NCBI GenBank assembly: GCA_041906465.1
Contig: JAYRJE010000010.1
Span: 62,001-126,000, forward strand
Direction of reading: 5' to 3'
Origin: Didemnitutus sp041906465
GTDB lineage: Bacteria > Verrucomicrobiota > Verrucomicrobiia > Opitutales > Opitutaceae
Length of the DNA stretch: 64,000 nt
Positions 22,864 to 31,570 of the stretch are shown here, piece after piece. The notes beneath the pieces were generated by a model, which ran no database searches, was not told the origin of the DNA, and saw only the letters and a program-made list of their open reading frames with translations. Numbering within the stretch: the first letter of the stretch is position 1; the number at the start of each line of letters is the position of its first letter. The translations under genes were made by a program, and so were the position numbers.

Positions 22864-23898
22864 TCAGGGTTGAGTCGGCGTCCACGCATCGGCGCCGCCG
22901 AGGACGTTTTGCACGGTGTAAGCGGCGGCTTCCGCCGCGGTGAGTTGTTTCGACCACGGCACGCGGGCGCTGGGATTCGCGCCGGGGCCGGTGGAGTTGT
23001 ATTCGGCGTAGCGCGCGGTTTTTTCGCTCTCCGGCTTGCTCCAGTTGTGCCAGCCGGCCGGTTCGATGTGGTCGCCGAGTTCGCACTCGAGGAAGGCGAC
23101 GGCCGCGTGCGGACGCCACGGACGTCCGAGAAACGCTTTGCGCGAAGGCAGATCCGGTTCCCACGGCATGGGGTCGTAAGTCAGACGACAGCGGAGAAAA
23201 ACGTAGCCGAACGCACTTTCCGGCGGGGTGCTCGCCGCGGTGACGTAGCCGCCGGCCTTGCTGCGGATTTCGCACTGCTCGAACACGGCGGTGCCACCAC
23301 CGTAGATGAAGTCGACGCGTCCCTCGATGTAGCAATCGCGGAAGTAGTGGCGGCCTTTCTCGGAGCGCAGCGTGTCCTGCCAGCCGAGCAGACGACAGGC
23401 GCGGATCGTGGCGCGATCACCGTCGAGGCGCAGCGCGAGCGCCTGGCCGTGCTCGCCGGAGGCGTTTTCGAAGGTGAGGTTGGTCGCGGAGAAATCGTCG
23501 GCCAGCACCGTGAGCGTGATGCCATCGTAGCCTTCGACACGGCGGGCCTTGAGGGCTTCGTAAACGTTCAGGTGGTAACTGATCAGCGTCGTGTTCGGAT
23601 CTTCGCCGACCAGGTGGATGAAACGCTTGGCCGCAGGAATGAGCGTCGGCTGCCAGCGGTAGCGGCCGGGTTTGACGAGAATGACGTAGGGCTTCGTCGC
23701 GTGATCGGGCGCCGCGTCGATGGCGGCCTGCAGCGGGTTGACGCGAGCATCGCGCGGCGGCTCGACGACCGCATCGTAGTGCCGCGGGATCGGCGCGGAC
23801 GCGAGGGCCGGGATCGGCAGGCGCTCCGCCGAGAACAACGCCGCGGAGGCGGCGAGCATGAGGAACGTGGTGCAGAATCGGGAATGAAGGCGGAACAT
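22864..23898 (-). CDS. Secreted pectin methylesterase (CE8)
   Basis: 344-residue beta-helix esterase that removes methyl groups from homogalacturonan so that GH28 enzymes can act. Signal peptide from ATG 23898 (MFRLHSRFCTTFLMLAASAA). CE8 hallmarks: GQALALRL, GWQDTL, RVDFIYGGGTAVFE with the catalytic Asp, and LGRPWRPHA with the conserved Arg/Trp. It lies 38 bp after the TPR glycosyltransferase gene and 14 bp before the GH28 gene on the same strand. Confidence 0.93.
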   Translation of the reverse strand: MFRLHSRFCTTFLMLAASAALFSAERLPIPALASAPIPRHYDAVVEPPRDARVNPLQAAIDAAPDHATKPYVILVKPGRYRWQPTLIPAAKRFIHLVGEDPNTTLISYHLNVYEALKARRVEGYDGITLTVLADDFSATNLTFENASGEHGQALALRLDGDRATIRACRLLGWQDTLRSEKGRHYFRDCYIEGRVDFIYGGGTAVFEQCEIRSKAGGYVTAASTPPESAFGYVFLRCRLTYDPMPWEPDLPSRKAFLGRPWRPHAAVAFLECELGDHIEPAGWHNWSKPESEKTARYAEYNSTGPGANPSARVPWSKQLTAAEAAAYTVQNVLGGADAWTPTQP

Positions 23899-23936
23899 CG
23901 GCAACGGGGAAAGAAGCGGCTTGGCGCCACGAAGGA

Positions 23937-25865
23937 TCAACGACCGAGGCGCCGGTGCGCCTCTTGCAGACCGCGGATCGCTCCAGGGTGTCCGGGCGCG
24001 AGTTCCAGCGCGGCTTCGAACTGCTCCGCGGCTTCCGCGGGACGGCCGAGTTCGAGCAGGATCGTGGCGGGCACGAGGCGGTAGTCGACGTTGCCGGGTT
24101 GCAACTCGACGGCGCGGCGCGCGTGCGGGAGCGCGTCAGGCAGGCGGCGCATCGTCACGAGAACCCAGGCGGTCTTGAAACAGGCGTCGGCGTTTTCGGG
24201 TTCTTCGCGACGGACTTGGTCGAGTTGGACCAACGCCTCGGCGGGACGGCCGGTGTTGGCGAGCGCCCAGCCGAGATTCACGCGGGCGGTGGTGAGGCGG
24301 GGATTGATTTCGAGGGCGCGGCGGAAAGCGGCGAGGCCGGCATCGGGTTGACCGAGCGCCATGAGCGAAACACCGAGCGTGTTGTGCGCGGCATCGAAAC
24401 GTGGCTGCAGCTGGATCGCGCGCTCCAGCAAGGGGCGCGCTTCGGCGGAGCGGCCGAGACGGTTGAGCACATTGCCGAGGCTGTTGAGGGTTTCAGGATA
24501 ATCCGCCTTCAGCGCGAGGGCGCGCTGGAGATGCGGCAGTGCTTCCTGCGCCTCGCCGGCCTCGTCGAGGGCGACGCCGAGATTGAGATGCGCGACCCAG
24601 CTATCCGGGCTGCGCTCGAGCGTGGCGCGGTAGAGCGCGATGACGTCGCGGTAGTGCGCACTCTGCTGCGACGTCAGCGCCGCGGCGCCCAACACCACGA
24701 CAGCAGCGACCGTGCGTCCGCCTGGGCGCGACCATTGCAGATAATCCCAACCGCGCACCGCCGCGGCGGCGAGGAAGGCAAAAATCGCGAGACTGGCGTG
24801 GTATTGGAAGTGGTCGGCCACATACGAGAACACGAACGGGTAGACGTTCACGAAGCCCAGCACGGGAAACAGGGTGCCGCCGAACAGGAGCGCCGCCGCG
24901 AGCGGGGCGCGGTCGCGGCGACTCCACCACGCGGCCGCCGCCAACCCGGCGACGGTCGCGAGCGGAAAGAGCCATTGCCACCACACGCCGGCCTCGATGG
25001 TCCAGCGCGGGTAGAAGAACGCCAGATCCAGCGGCCAGACGATCGAGGCGAAGTAGAACCACCCGACGCGGCCGGCGAGCAACACGCGCTCGATGGGACC
25101 GAGCGTAAAGTCCGCGCCCGCGGCGCCAATTTGGGTGCTTTCGAACCACGCGGTGCCGAGGCCGGCGAATGCGCCGAGCACGACCCACGGCAGGAGCGGC
25201 AACACGTCGCCGCGCCACGACAACCGGCCGCGGCGCCACCACGCCAGAACCAGCAAGGCGCCGGGCAGCGTCGCAGTGACCGTTTTTGTGAAGAGCGCGG
25301 CGCAGAACCAAAGCGTGGCGGCCGCGTAGCGACGCGGGGTGCGCTCGTCTTCGAAACGCAGCCACGCGAGCGCGGCGGCGAGGTAGAACACGAGCGACAG
25401 CGTATTCTTCTGCTCCGAAATCCAGGCGACGGATTCGACGCAGACCGGGTGGAGCGCGAAGAGCGTCGCCGCGAGAGGTGCTCCCGGGAGTGCGAGCCGC
25501 CGCAGCAGGACAAGGAAGAGACACGCGGACGTGGCGTGCCAGAACACGTTGACCAGATGATAGCCCAGCGTGGCGTCGCCCCACAGTTGGTGTTCGAGCC
25601 AAAAGGCGGTGTGGAGGAGCGGGTAGTATTGCTGCGTGGCGCCGGGCTCGAACCAGATGCGCAGCAAGCCGGACCACGATTGCAGCGCGGGCGCGGTCAC
25701 GTGGCCGACATCGTCCCAGAGGAGAGCGCCCGTCAGGCCGGGCCAGTAAGCGGCCAGCGCGGCGCTCAGCAAGAGGAGGAAGAAGAGACCCACCGGCCAA
25801 GGCGCGGGATGCGCGGCCTCAGGCGAGGACTCGGAGACGGGCACGGATTTCTTCGCGTGCTTCAT
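23937..25865 (-). CDS. TMTC-like GT-C glycosyltransferase with C-terminal TPR repeats
   Basis: 642-residue inner-membrane protein from ATG 25865. Residues about 20-410 hold ten or more hydrophobic helices with the GT-C pattern: ALLWDDVGH after helix 1 (acidic catalytic loop), HLVNVFWH, LFALHPVCVESVAWISEQKN. The HP..ESVAWI..RK/QKN stretch is the PMT/TMTC O-mannosyltransferase signature. Residues about 425-640 are about six TPR repeats (for example SWVAHLNLGVALDEAGEAQE). Predicted to transfer a lipid-linked sugar to exported proteins. It lies between the TonB receptor and pectin esterase genes, so it may glycosylate the secreted pectinases; this is inferred only from position. It follows a strong terminator and so probably has its own promoter. 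Confidence 0.8.
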   Translation of the reverse strand: MKHAKKSVPVSESSPEAAHPAPWPVGLFFLLLLSAALAAYWPGLTGALLWDDVGHVTAPALQSWSGLLRIWFEPGATQQYYPLLHTAFWLEHQLWGDATLGYHLVNVFWHATSACLFLVLLRRLALPGAPLAATLFALHPVCVESVAWISEQKNTLSLVFYLAAALAWLRFEDERTPRRYAAATLWFCAALFTKTVTATLPGALLVLAWWRRGRLSWRGDVLPLLPWVVLGAFAGLGTAWFESTQIGAAGADFTLGPIERVLLAGRVGWFYFASIVWPLDLAFFYPRWTIEAGVWWQWLFPLATVAGLAAAAWWSRRDRAPLAAALLFGGTLFPVLGFVNVYPFVFSYVADHFQYHASLAIFAFLAAAAVRGWDYLQWSRPGGRTVAAVVVLGAAALTSQQSAHYRDVIALYRATLERSPDSWVAHLNLGVALDEAGEAQEALPHLQRALALKADYPETLNSLGNVLNRLGRSAEARPLLERAIQLQPRFDAAHNTLGVSLMALGQPDAGLAAFRRALEINPRLTTARVNLGWALANTGRPAEALVQLDQVRREEPENADACFKTAWVLVTMRRLPDALPHARRAVELQPGNVDYRLVPATILLELGRPAEAAEQFEAALELAPGHPGAIRGLQEAHRRLGR

Positions 25866-25983
25866 TCGTCGAAAAGAGGAACGGCCCGCCCGATGACCGC
25901 GCAAGCCCTTTGCGGCGCAGAGGGCAGCACAACCAGAATCCTTTCAGGTGCTAGTGGGCGGGAGCCCATGAGGGCGGCGGAGA

Positions 25984-26017
25984 CAAAATCGCCGGCACTG
26001 CGAAGAGTGCCGGCGAT
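25984..26017 (-). terminator. Rho-independent terminator after the TonB receptor gene
   Basis: On the minus strand: perfect 12-bp stem ATCGCCGGCACT/AGTGCCGGCGAT around a 6-nt loop, followed by TTTTG. It lies 36 bp past the receptor stop. It splits the minus-strand pectin genes into GH28-receptor and TPR-CE8-GH28-esterase units, or allows partial read-through. Confidence 0.88.
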
Positions 26018-26053
26018 GAGTGCAATCAAGGAGGAATCAAGCCGACGATCAAA

Positions 26054-29000
26054 CTAGAGCTCGAATGTCGCCGAGAAGATGAACTGACGCGGATCGACAA
26101 TGCGGTAGGTCGCCGCCTTGCCGTCGAAGAAGGCCTGCGTGGCCTGAAGCGTGCCGCCATCTTCGAAGACGTTCTTCACGTTGAGCTGGAACTTGGCGCG
26201 GACCTTGCCGTTGAACATGCGAGTGTTGTAGGTCATGAACACGTCGACGAACGTCTCCGACGGCGAGTAGATCGGCCGGTTCGGATCGAGTTCGAGGATG
26301 CGGTTCGACGCCTGCGTGAGGTCCATGCCGTCGGTGTAGCCGAGGCCGTAGAAGCCGATGGAGCCCTTGCTGGCATAGCGCAGCGAGCCGCCGACGCTCA
26401 TGTTCTTGAGGATCTTGTGGTCGGTCATGCCCGCCAGGTTATACTTGGTATTGAGTTTGGCCTGGTATTCGCGGAGCTGGGGCCGCGGACGGCCGATCAG
26501 CGCGCGGAAGACGGACATCGGCGCGTTGACGTTGCCGGCGAAGTTCGTCGCGGCCGAGTTGGTCGCGTTGTAGCCGCCGTTGGTGTTACCCGAGGCAAAG
26601 GTGCTGCCCAGGATGTTCCACCAGAGCAGGTGGCCGGTGGCGCCGGTCGGGATGTTCGTCGCGTTGATGGCCGTGGTCACGCCGTTGATGGTGGCCGTGG
26701 TCTGGGTGTAGCGCGGGTCCTCGAGGGTCGTCCAAATCGGCATGCGCGCCGCGATGTAGTCGTCGACGGCGGCGCCGGCGGAGGTGTTGATCGCCTCGGT
26801 CTGCGTGACGGAAGCGCTGACGGTCCAGTTGCGGGTGGGGTTGAAGTTGATTTCCACCTCATGGCCCTTGGACTCCATGTCGTTGACGGCGGCGTAGGTG
26901 CCGTTGGCGCCAATGGTCACGAGTCCCTTGTATTGTTCGACGGGCATCTTGATGGCCGCGGCGATCTGCTCGTCCGTGGCGCTGCCACCGGTGCCAACGC
27001 CGCTCAGCCAGGCGGTGGCTTGTTTGCGCAGGTTCCAGGCATCGTTCGAGACAAAGCCTTCATAGCGCAGGATGCGCTGGGCCATGGTGGAGATGTCGCC
27101 GTTGCGGAGGTTGAGCTGCAGCGTCTCGAACCGGGTGTAGCGGATGGAGAGCTTGCCATCGAACAGGGTCAGCCAGAAGCCGAGGTCCTTGCTCGTGCCG
27201 GTCTGGTTGGGAAGTTTGTTGAGGAACAAATCGTAGGCCGGGCCCTGCGCGATGAAGTTGTCGGATTTGTTGTAGGTGAGGCTGAGCCCACCGACCGCTT
27301 CGGCGAGCAGGCGCTTGATGCCGGTGTCGCGCTCGATCGAGGTTTGGATGAAGCGGAAGTCGCGGAACGGACGGGCGACGAGCGAGGCGGTCTTCGTCTT
27401 GCCCGAGGCGACGCGCCAATCGCCGCCGAACTCATCGGCTGCGGCCCGATTGAACGACCGGAGGTCGGAGCTGAGCGGGACAATCAGCGAATTGCGGTCA
27501 TTCACGGTGTCCTCACGCAGACCGTAGGTGGCGACCAATTTGCCATCGAGGAAGGTGCTCTGGAGCACGCCACCGAAGGTTTTCACGACCGTATTGAGAT
27601 TGGTGAGGCCACCACCGTAGCCGGGGGTCCAGCCCACCTGGCTGACATCGCGGAACATCTGAGTGGACGACGGGCCCCAGACGTAGGGAAGACTGACGCC
27701 TTCCGGGAAGTAGCTCGGGGCGTATTCGATGGGGCCGCCCACCGTGTTGCCGACGTAATATTGTTCGTTGAGGCGGGTGTAATTATTCCCCGTCCAAAGC
27801 GCACCATTGTTGTGGTGGCTGGGATCGAGGTTCGTCACCGTCTGGTAGCCCAGCGGGGCACCGAGGCTCGCGTAGCGTTGCTGGTAGGCCTTATCGAGGG
27901 CCAGCATGGTGTGGCGATAGTTGTAGTTCCAGGTCTTCTGATCCTTGTATTCGTAATAGCCGAGGACCTGCTGAGTGCCGAGCCACTTGGTCAGGCCCTT
28001 ATCACGCGAGAAATCGACGCGGTAAACGGCTTGGGCGCGGGCGGTATCCCACAGCAACGGCTTGTCGCGGAGGTAGGGTTCGCTGCTGCGCAGGTAGGGG
28101 CGGCCGAAGTAGGGATTCGGGGTGCCGTCGAGGTAGTGGGTGTTCACGTCGACTTGGAGCTGGCCGACGTTGCTGTTGACGCTCGCGGGGCCCATGGGCT
28201 GGTTTTCCAGGCGCTTGGCGTTCTCGCGCATCCACGTGGCCTGCGCGGCCAAGGTCTGGCGCGGCGTGTTGATGATGATCTGATCGATCTGGGCCATATA
28301 CGTGTTCACGTTGTCCCAGGCCTTGCTGTTGCCCATCAGGTTGATCTCGTCCCAATTGTAGATCGATTTGTCGGCAATGGGCCGGGCGACGGAATTATAC
28401 AGCGGCTGCTGCGTCGCGGTGTAGGTGTCCGACGCGCCCGTGGTCAGCAGGCCGATGCCGACGGCCGAGGCCGAATACGGATCGGTCGTGCCGTAAGTGT
28501 TGCCGGCAGGATTGGTCGGATTGCCGGTATAGCGCGCGATCGTCCAATAAGGCGCCTCGCCAGGCGCGCCGATCTGGAACGGCGAGCGGCTCTCCGCGCC
28601 ACCGGTGAAGAACGAGGGCTGGGCCGAATACGGCGTCGTCGAGCCGATCACGTTGCCGTTGCCCATCACCGTCCCGTCCGGGAAGGTGACCAAACGGGTG
28701 ACGGGATTCCAGCCGGGGCGACCGGCGTCGAACCAGTCGGTGTAGTAGTCGCGCGGCGTGGTGTAGTTGGGCCGCACGGAGCTGTTCTTGTAGTGATACC
28801 AGGAGGCCGCGATGGTCGTGTTCTTGAACGGTTGGGCCTTCACCTGGAAGCTGACGCGGTCCGCGTCCTCCCCGGAGGGCTTGCGGATGAAGCCGGTGTG
28901 CTGCTTCGCGTAGCTGGCGCGGAAGGCGAGCTTGTTGCGGTAGAGCATGCGGTTCACGTCGAGCGAGCCGCGCCAGCCGCCGTAGCTGTCGGCGCGCGTC

Positions 29001-29677
29001 TCCACGCGCGAGAAATCGCGCGTCACATTGGCGGTGGCCGGCACCTGGTTGACCGTGCCGGAGGCGTTGCCCAAGCCGAAGATGTTGGCGTTCGGACCGC
29101 GGCTCAGTTCGAGCGAATCCATCCAGAGCGGATCCACCGGCACGCGGCCGGACATTGCGATGTTGTTGAACGCGATGTTAGCGTTGCCGATGCCGCGCAC
29201 GCGGTTGGCGTTGTTCGGATTCAGGCTGACGTTGTCGACGACGGCGCCCGTGCGGTCGGTGGCGAAGTCGGAGTAGGAATTCGTGCCCTCGGTGCTCGCC
29301 ATGTGGTCGAACACGTCGTTGATGTCGATCATCGCGAAATCGAGCATCTGCTCCTTCGTCATGACCGTGATCGATTGACCGAGATCCTCGATCTTCGAAT
29401 TCAGGCGCGTGCCCGACATGGTGTTCGAGGCGAAATAACCGCGATTGTCGGCTTTGACCGCGAACGGCGAGAGCATGACGACGTCCTCTTTGGGCGCCGC
29501 CGGAGCCGCGGCGGTGTTCGCGTCCGTGAGCGTCGATTTCGGCTCTTCCGGCGCAGGGGCAGCGGCGGCCGAAGCGGGAGCCGATTGCGCCCACGCCGAC
29601 CCGGTCCAGGCGGCGAGGGCCAGCAGCGCGACGGCGAAGGTGCGCTGCGAGGTGTGCAGTCGATGGCGTTGTTTCAT
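26054..29677 (-). CDS. TonB-dependent outer-membrane receptor (pectin oligosaccharide uptake candidate)
   Basis: 1207 residues. Signal peptide (MKQRHRLHTSQRTFAVALLA, then LAAWTGSAWA), Pro/Ala linker, then a TonB-box-like VVMLSPFAV, a plug domain (about residues 95-230, with SKIEDLGQSITVMTKEQMLD and ELSRGPNANIFGLGNASGTVN) and a 22-strand-type barrel ending FIFSATFEL. ATG 29677 is chosen because the longer frame adds an Arg-rich tail with no signal. It starts 40 bp after the GH28 gene on the same strand, so both are one transcript. No SusD-like lipoprotein is present, unlike Bacteroidota loci, so this receptor would work alone. The ligand, pectin fragments, is inferred from the neighbours. Confidence 0.9.
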   Translation of the reverse strand: MKQRHRLHTSQRTFAVALLALAAWTGSAWAQSAPASAAAAPAPEEPKSTLTDANTAAAPAAPKEDVVMLSPFAVKADNRGYFASNTMSGTRLNSKIEDLGQSITVMTKEQMLDFAMIDINDVFDHMASTEGTNSYSDFATDRTGAVVDNVSLNPNNANRVRGIGNANIAFNNIAMSGRVPVDPLWMDSLELSRGPNANIFGLGNASGTVNQVPATANVTRDFSRVETRADSYGGWRGSLDVNRMLYRNKLAFRASYAKQHTGFIRKPSGEDADRVSFQVKAQPFKNTTIAASWYHYKNSSVRPNYTTPRDYYTDWFDAGRPGWNPVTRLVTFPDGTVMGNGNVIGSTTPYSAQPSFFTGGAESRSPFQIGAPGEAPYWTIARYTGNPTNPAGNTYGTTDPYSASAVGIGLLTTGASDTYTATQQPLYNSVARPIADKSIYNWDEINLMGNSKAWDNVNTYMAQIDQIIINTPRQTLAAQATWMRENAKRLENQPMGPASVNSNVGQLQVDVNTHYLDGTPNPYFGRPYLRSSEPYLRDKPLLWDTARAQAVYRVDFSRDKGLTKWLGTQQVLGYYEYKDQKTWNYNYRHTMLALDKAYQQRYASLGAPLGYQTVTNLDPSHHNNGALWTGNNYTRLNEQYYVGNTVGGPIEYAPSYFPEGVSLPYVWGPSSTQMFRDVSQVGWTPGYGGGLTNLNTVVKTFGGVLQSTFLDGKLVATYGLREDTVNDRNSLIVPLSSDLRSFNRAAADEFGGDWRVASGKTKTASLVARPFRDFRFIQTSIERDTGIKRLLAEAVGGLSLTYNKSDNFIAQGPAYDLFLNKLPNQTGTSKDLGFWLTLFDGKLSIRYTRFETLQLNLRNGDISTMAQRILRYEGFVSNDAWNLRKQATAWLSGVGTGGSATDEQIAAAIKMPVEQYKGLVTIGANGTYAAVNDMESKGHEVEINFNPTRNWTVSASVTQTEAINTSAGAAVDDYIAARMPIWTTLEDPRYTQTTATINGVTTAINATNIPTGATGHLLWWNILGSTFASGNTNGGYNATNSAATNFAGNVNAPMSVFRALIGRPRPQLREYQAKLNTKYNLAGMTDHKILKNMSVGGSLRYASKGSIGFYGLGYTDGMDLTQASNRILELDPNRPIYSPSETFVDVFMTYNTRMFNGKVRAKFQLNVKNVFEDGGTLQATQAFFDGKAATYRIVDPRQFIFSATFEL

Positions 29678-29717
29678 GGGGATTGGGTTTGCTTTTTGCT
29701 GACTAAAGGGGCGCCGC

Positions 29718-31193
29718 TCACGGGGAGTGCGGCGCGACGGGAATGGGTTGGCCGTCCACGGTGACGCTGGCAGCGTGATCGAGCACGAAGCGCTCGCCCT
29801 GCGCCGGCGTGATCGCGCTGCGGCGGAAGGCAATGTCGCGCGCGTGCGTGAGGAGCACGCCGCGCTCGGCGACGAAGGCGCAGTCCTCGAACACGACGTT
29901 CCGGATCGGCGAGGTCGGCAGGCCGGTGATGCGCACCGCCACCGGCGCGCCGGAGGCGGCGACTTTGCGGACGGTGATGTTGCGGAAGGTGGGCGGGGCG
30001 GGATTCACGATCGCGCTGGTGTCGGCGGAGTAATCCATGTTGAGGATCGCGACCTCGTATTTCAGGTCGCGCGCGGTGACGTTCTCCACCCAGACGTTCT
30101 CGACCACGCCGCCGCGGCCGGGACGCGACTTGATGCGGAGCACGCGGTCGGTGCCTTCGAAGTCGCAGTCGTGCATGTAGACGTTGCGCACGTCGCCGGA
30201 CATCTCGCTGCCGATCACGAGGCCGCCGTGGCCGCGTTTGCTGGTGCAGTGGCGCATGACGACATTCTCGGTGGGGCGCGCGACGCGCCAGCCGTCCTCG
30301 TTGTAGCCGGACTTGAGCACGACGCAGTCGTCCTCGGTGGAAAAGACGCAGTGCTCGATCAGGACGTTGCGGCAGGAGTCGGGGTCGAGGCCGTCGTTGT
30401 TCGGACCGGCGGTCTCGACGTGCACGCGGCGCACGATGACGTTTTCGCAGTAGATCGGATGCAGCGTCCAATTCGGGCCGCCGCCGATGGTGAAGCCCTC
30501 GAGCAGCACGTTGCGGCAGTCGACAAACGACACGAAGCTCGGACGGATCGCCGCCTCGCGCGTGCCGAAGACGCGTTGCTCCACCGGCACGCCTTTCGCG
30601 CCGGCATCGAAGAGCGCGCGCGTTTCCTTCTTTTTCCACGGCCACCACGCGGCGCTGTTGCCGTCGAGCCGGCCGGGCCCGGTGACGCCGATGTTCTCGC
30701 AGCCGCGCGCGTAGATGAAGGGCGAGTAGTTGAAGCACTCGATGCCACCGACGCGCACGAGGACCGGCGGCAGGTAATCTTCGAACACGTCGCTGAACAC
30801 CACGACGGCGCCTTCAGCGAGGTGCAGCTCGATGTTGCTGCGCAGGTGGATCGGCCCGGTCAGCCAGCGGCCGGCAGGCACGACCACGCGACCGCCACCG
30901 GCTTCAGCCACGGTCGCGATCGCCCGCGCAAACGCCGCGGTGTTTTTCGTGGTGCCATCCGCCACCGCGCCGTGATCGGCGATGCTGACCGCGCGAGCCG
31001 GAAACACCGGCCGCTGCAACTGCGGCATCGGAAACGGCGCACGGATCGGCGCGATCGGCTCCGCGGGATCATAAGCGACCGCCGAAGCATTCACCGGCAT
31101 CGCCCACCAAGCCGCCCACGCACAAAGCGAGGCGAGACACGGTGCAGCGCGCCGAAGAAGGAGCGAGAAAGGTGACAACCCGGAGGGTTGCAT
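29718..31193 (-). CDS. Secreted polygalacturonase-like glycosidase (GH28), first gene of the operon
   Basis: 491-residue GH28 beta-helix enzyme. The N-terminus has a basic stretch and hydrophobic segment (LLLRRAAPCLASLCAWAAWW) ending near MPVNASA, a probable signal peptide. Catalytic motifs are complete: NNDGLDPDSC, TEDDCVVLKSG, GHGGLVIGSE and RIKS. It is a clear paralogue of the GH28 at 21356-22849 (shared GPNWTLHP-like, GSEMSG and GRGGVVEN blocks) but with the more classical DGLD active-site form. It heads the minus-strand transcript and diverges from the hexuronate transporter; the operator region lies upstream. Confidence 0.92.
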   Translation of the reverse strand: MQPSGLSPFSLLLRRAAPCLASLCAWAAWWAMPVNASAVAYDPAEPIAPIRAPFPMPQLQRPVFPARAVSIADHGAVADGTTKNTAAFARAIATVAEAGGGRVVVPAGRWLTGPIHLRSNIELHLAEGAVVVFSDVFEDYLPPVLVRVGGIECFNYSPFIYARGCENIGVTGPGRLDGNSAAWWPWKKKETRALFDAGAKGVPVEQRVFGTREAAIRPSFVSFVDCRNVLLEGFTIGGGPNWTLHPIYCENVIVRRVHVETAGPNNDGLDPDSCRNVLIEHCVFSTEDDCVVLKSGYNEDGWRVARPTENVVMRHCTSKRGHGGLVIGSEMSGDVRNVYMHDCDFEGTDRVLRIKSRPGRGGVVENVWVENVTARDLKYEVAILNMDYSADTSAIVNPAPPTFRNITVRKVAASGAPVAVRITGLPTSPIRNVVFEDCAFVAERGVLLTHARDIAFRRSAITPAQGERFVLDHAASVTVDGQPIPVAPHSP

Positions 31194-31373
31194 TGGCTAG
31201 GGTGGCTCCCAGGCGACGGCTGTTGCAGAGCATCAACCGCAGACCAGCGGGACGGGGGAAGAGACAGGGGTGGGTAGAACGGACGCGAACACCGGCGAAG
31301 CGCGCCAGCGCGACTTCACTCGGATGATAAGGAAGTGTGTGACCCGCGATGCGCCGCGGCAACGGAAGGCATG

Positions 31374-31459
31374 TTCGCATCGTTGAACAAATTGACGACA
31401 CGCTTGTCATCAACGCCGCTTCCGCAACGCCCGCCGCGCGCAACAATCAACGATGCGAA
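31374..31459. promoter_or_regulatory. Paired 13-bp inverted repeat flanking the operator
   Basis: TTCGCATCGTTGA at 31374-31386 and its exact reverse complement TCAACGATGCGAA at 31447-31459, 60 bp apart. It could be two half-sites for looping or a second regulator's sites, such as a global carbon regulator. Confidence 0.6.
31392..31413. promoter_or_regulatory. LacI-family operator candidate
   Basis: 22-bp palindrome TTGACGACACGCTTGTCATC then AA, with 9 of 11 position pairs complementary and a central CG/GC step typical of LacI-family sites. Its centre lies about 170 bp before the exuT-like ATG and about 210 bp before the GH28 ATG. The LacI gene at 34806 is the likely binder. Confidence 0.6.
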
Positions 31460-31570
31460 TTTGCGCGCCGTTGCCGGCGCCGAGACCGCGCGGCTTAGTG
31501 AAGATGTTCCCGCGACCCGCCCGCTGTTAGCTCTCACCTACCGTCGCACCCCACCCCTCGTGTCGTCTGC

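Larger units (their letters stand above)
31194..31570. promoter_or_regulatory. Divergent regulatory region of the pectin locus
   Basis: 377 bp between the GH28 (-) and the exuT-like (+) starts. It holds a LacI-like operator palindrome (31392-31413) centred between the arms of a perfect 13-bp inverted repeat (31374-31386 and 31447-31459). No gene is seen. Confidence 0.7.

Noticed and set aside
26417..29764. 1115-residue plus-strand open frame opposite the TonB receptor
   Set aside because: Antisense shadow: low-complexity Gly/Val/Arg/Asp sequence, while the minus strand encodes a full receptor with signal peptide, plug and barrel.
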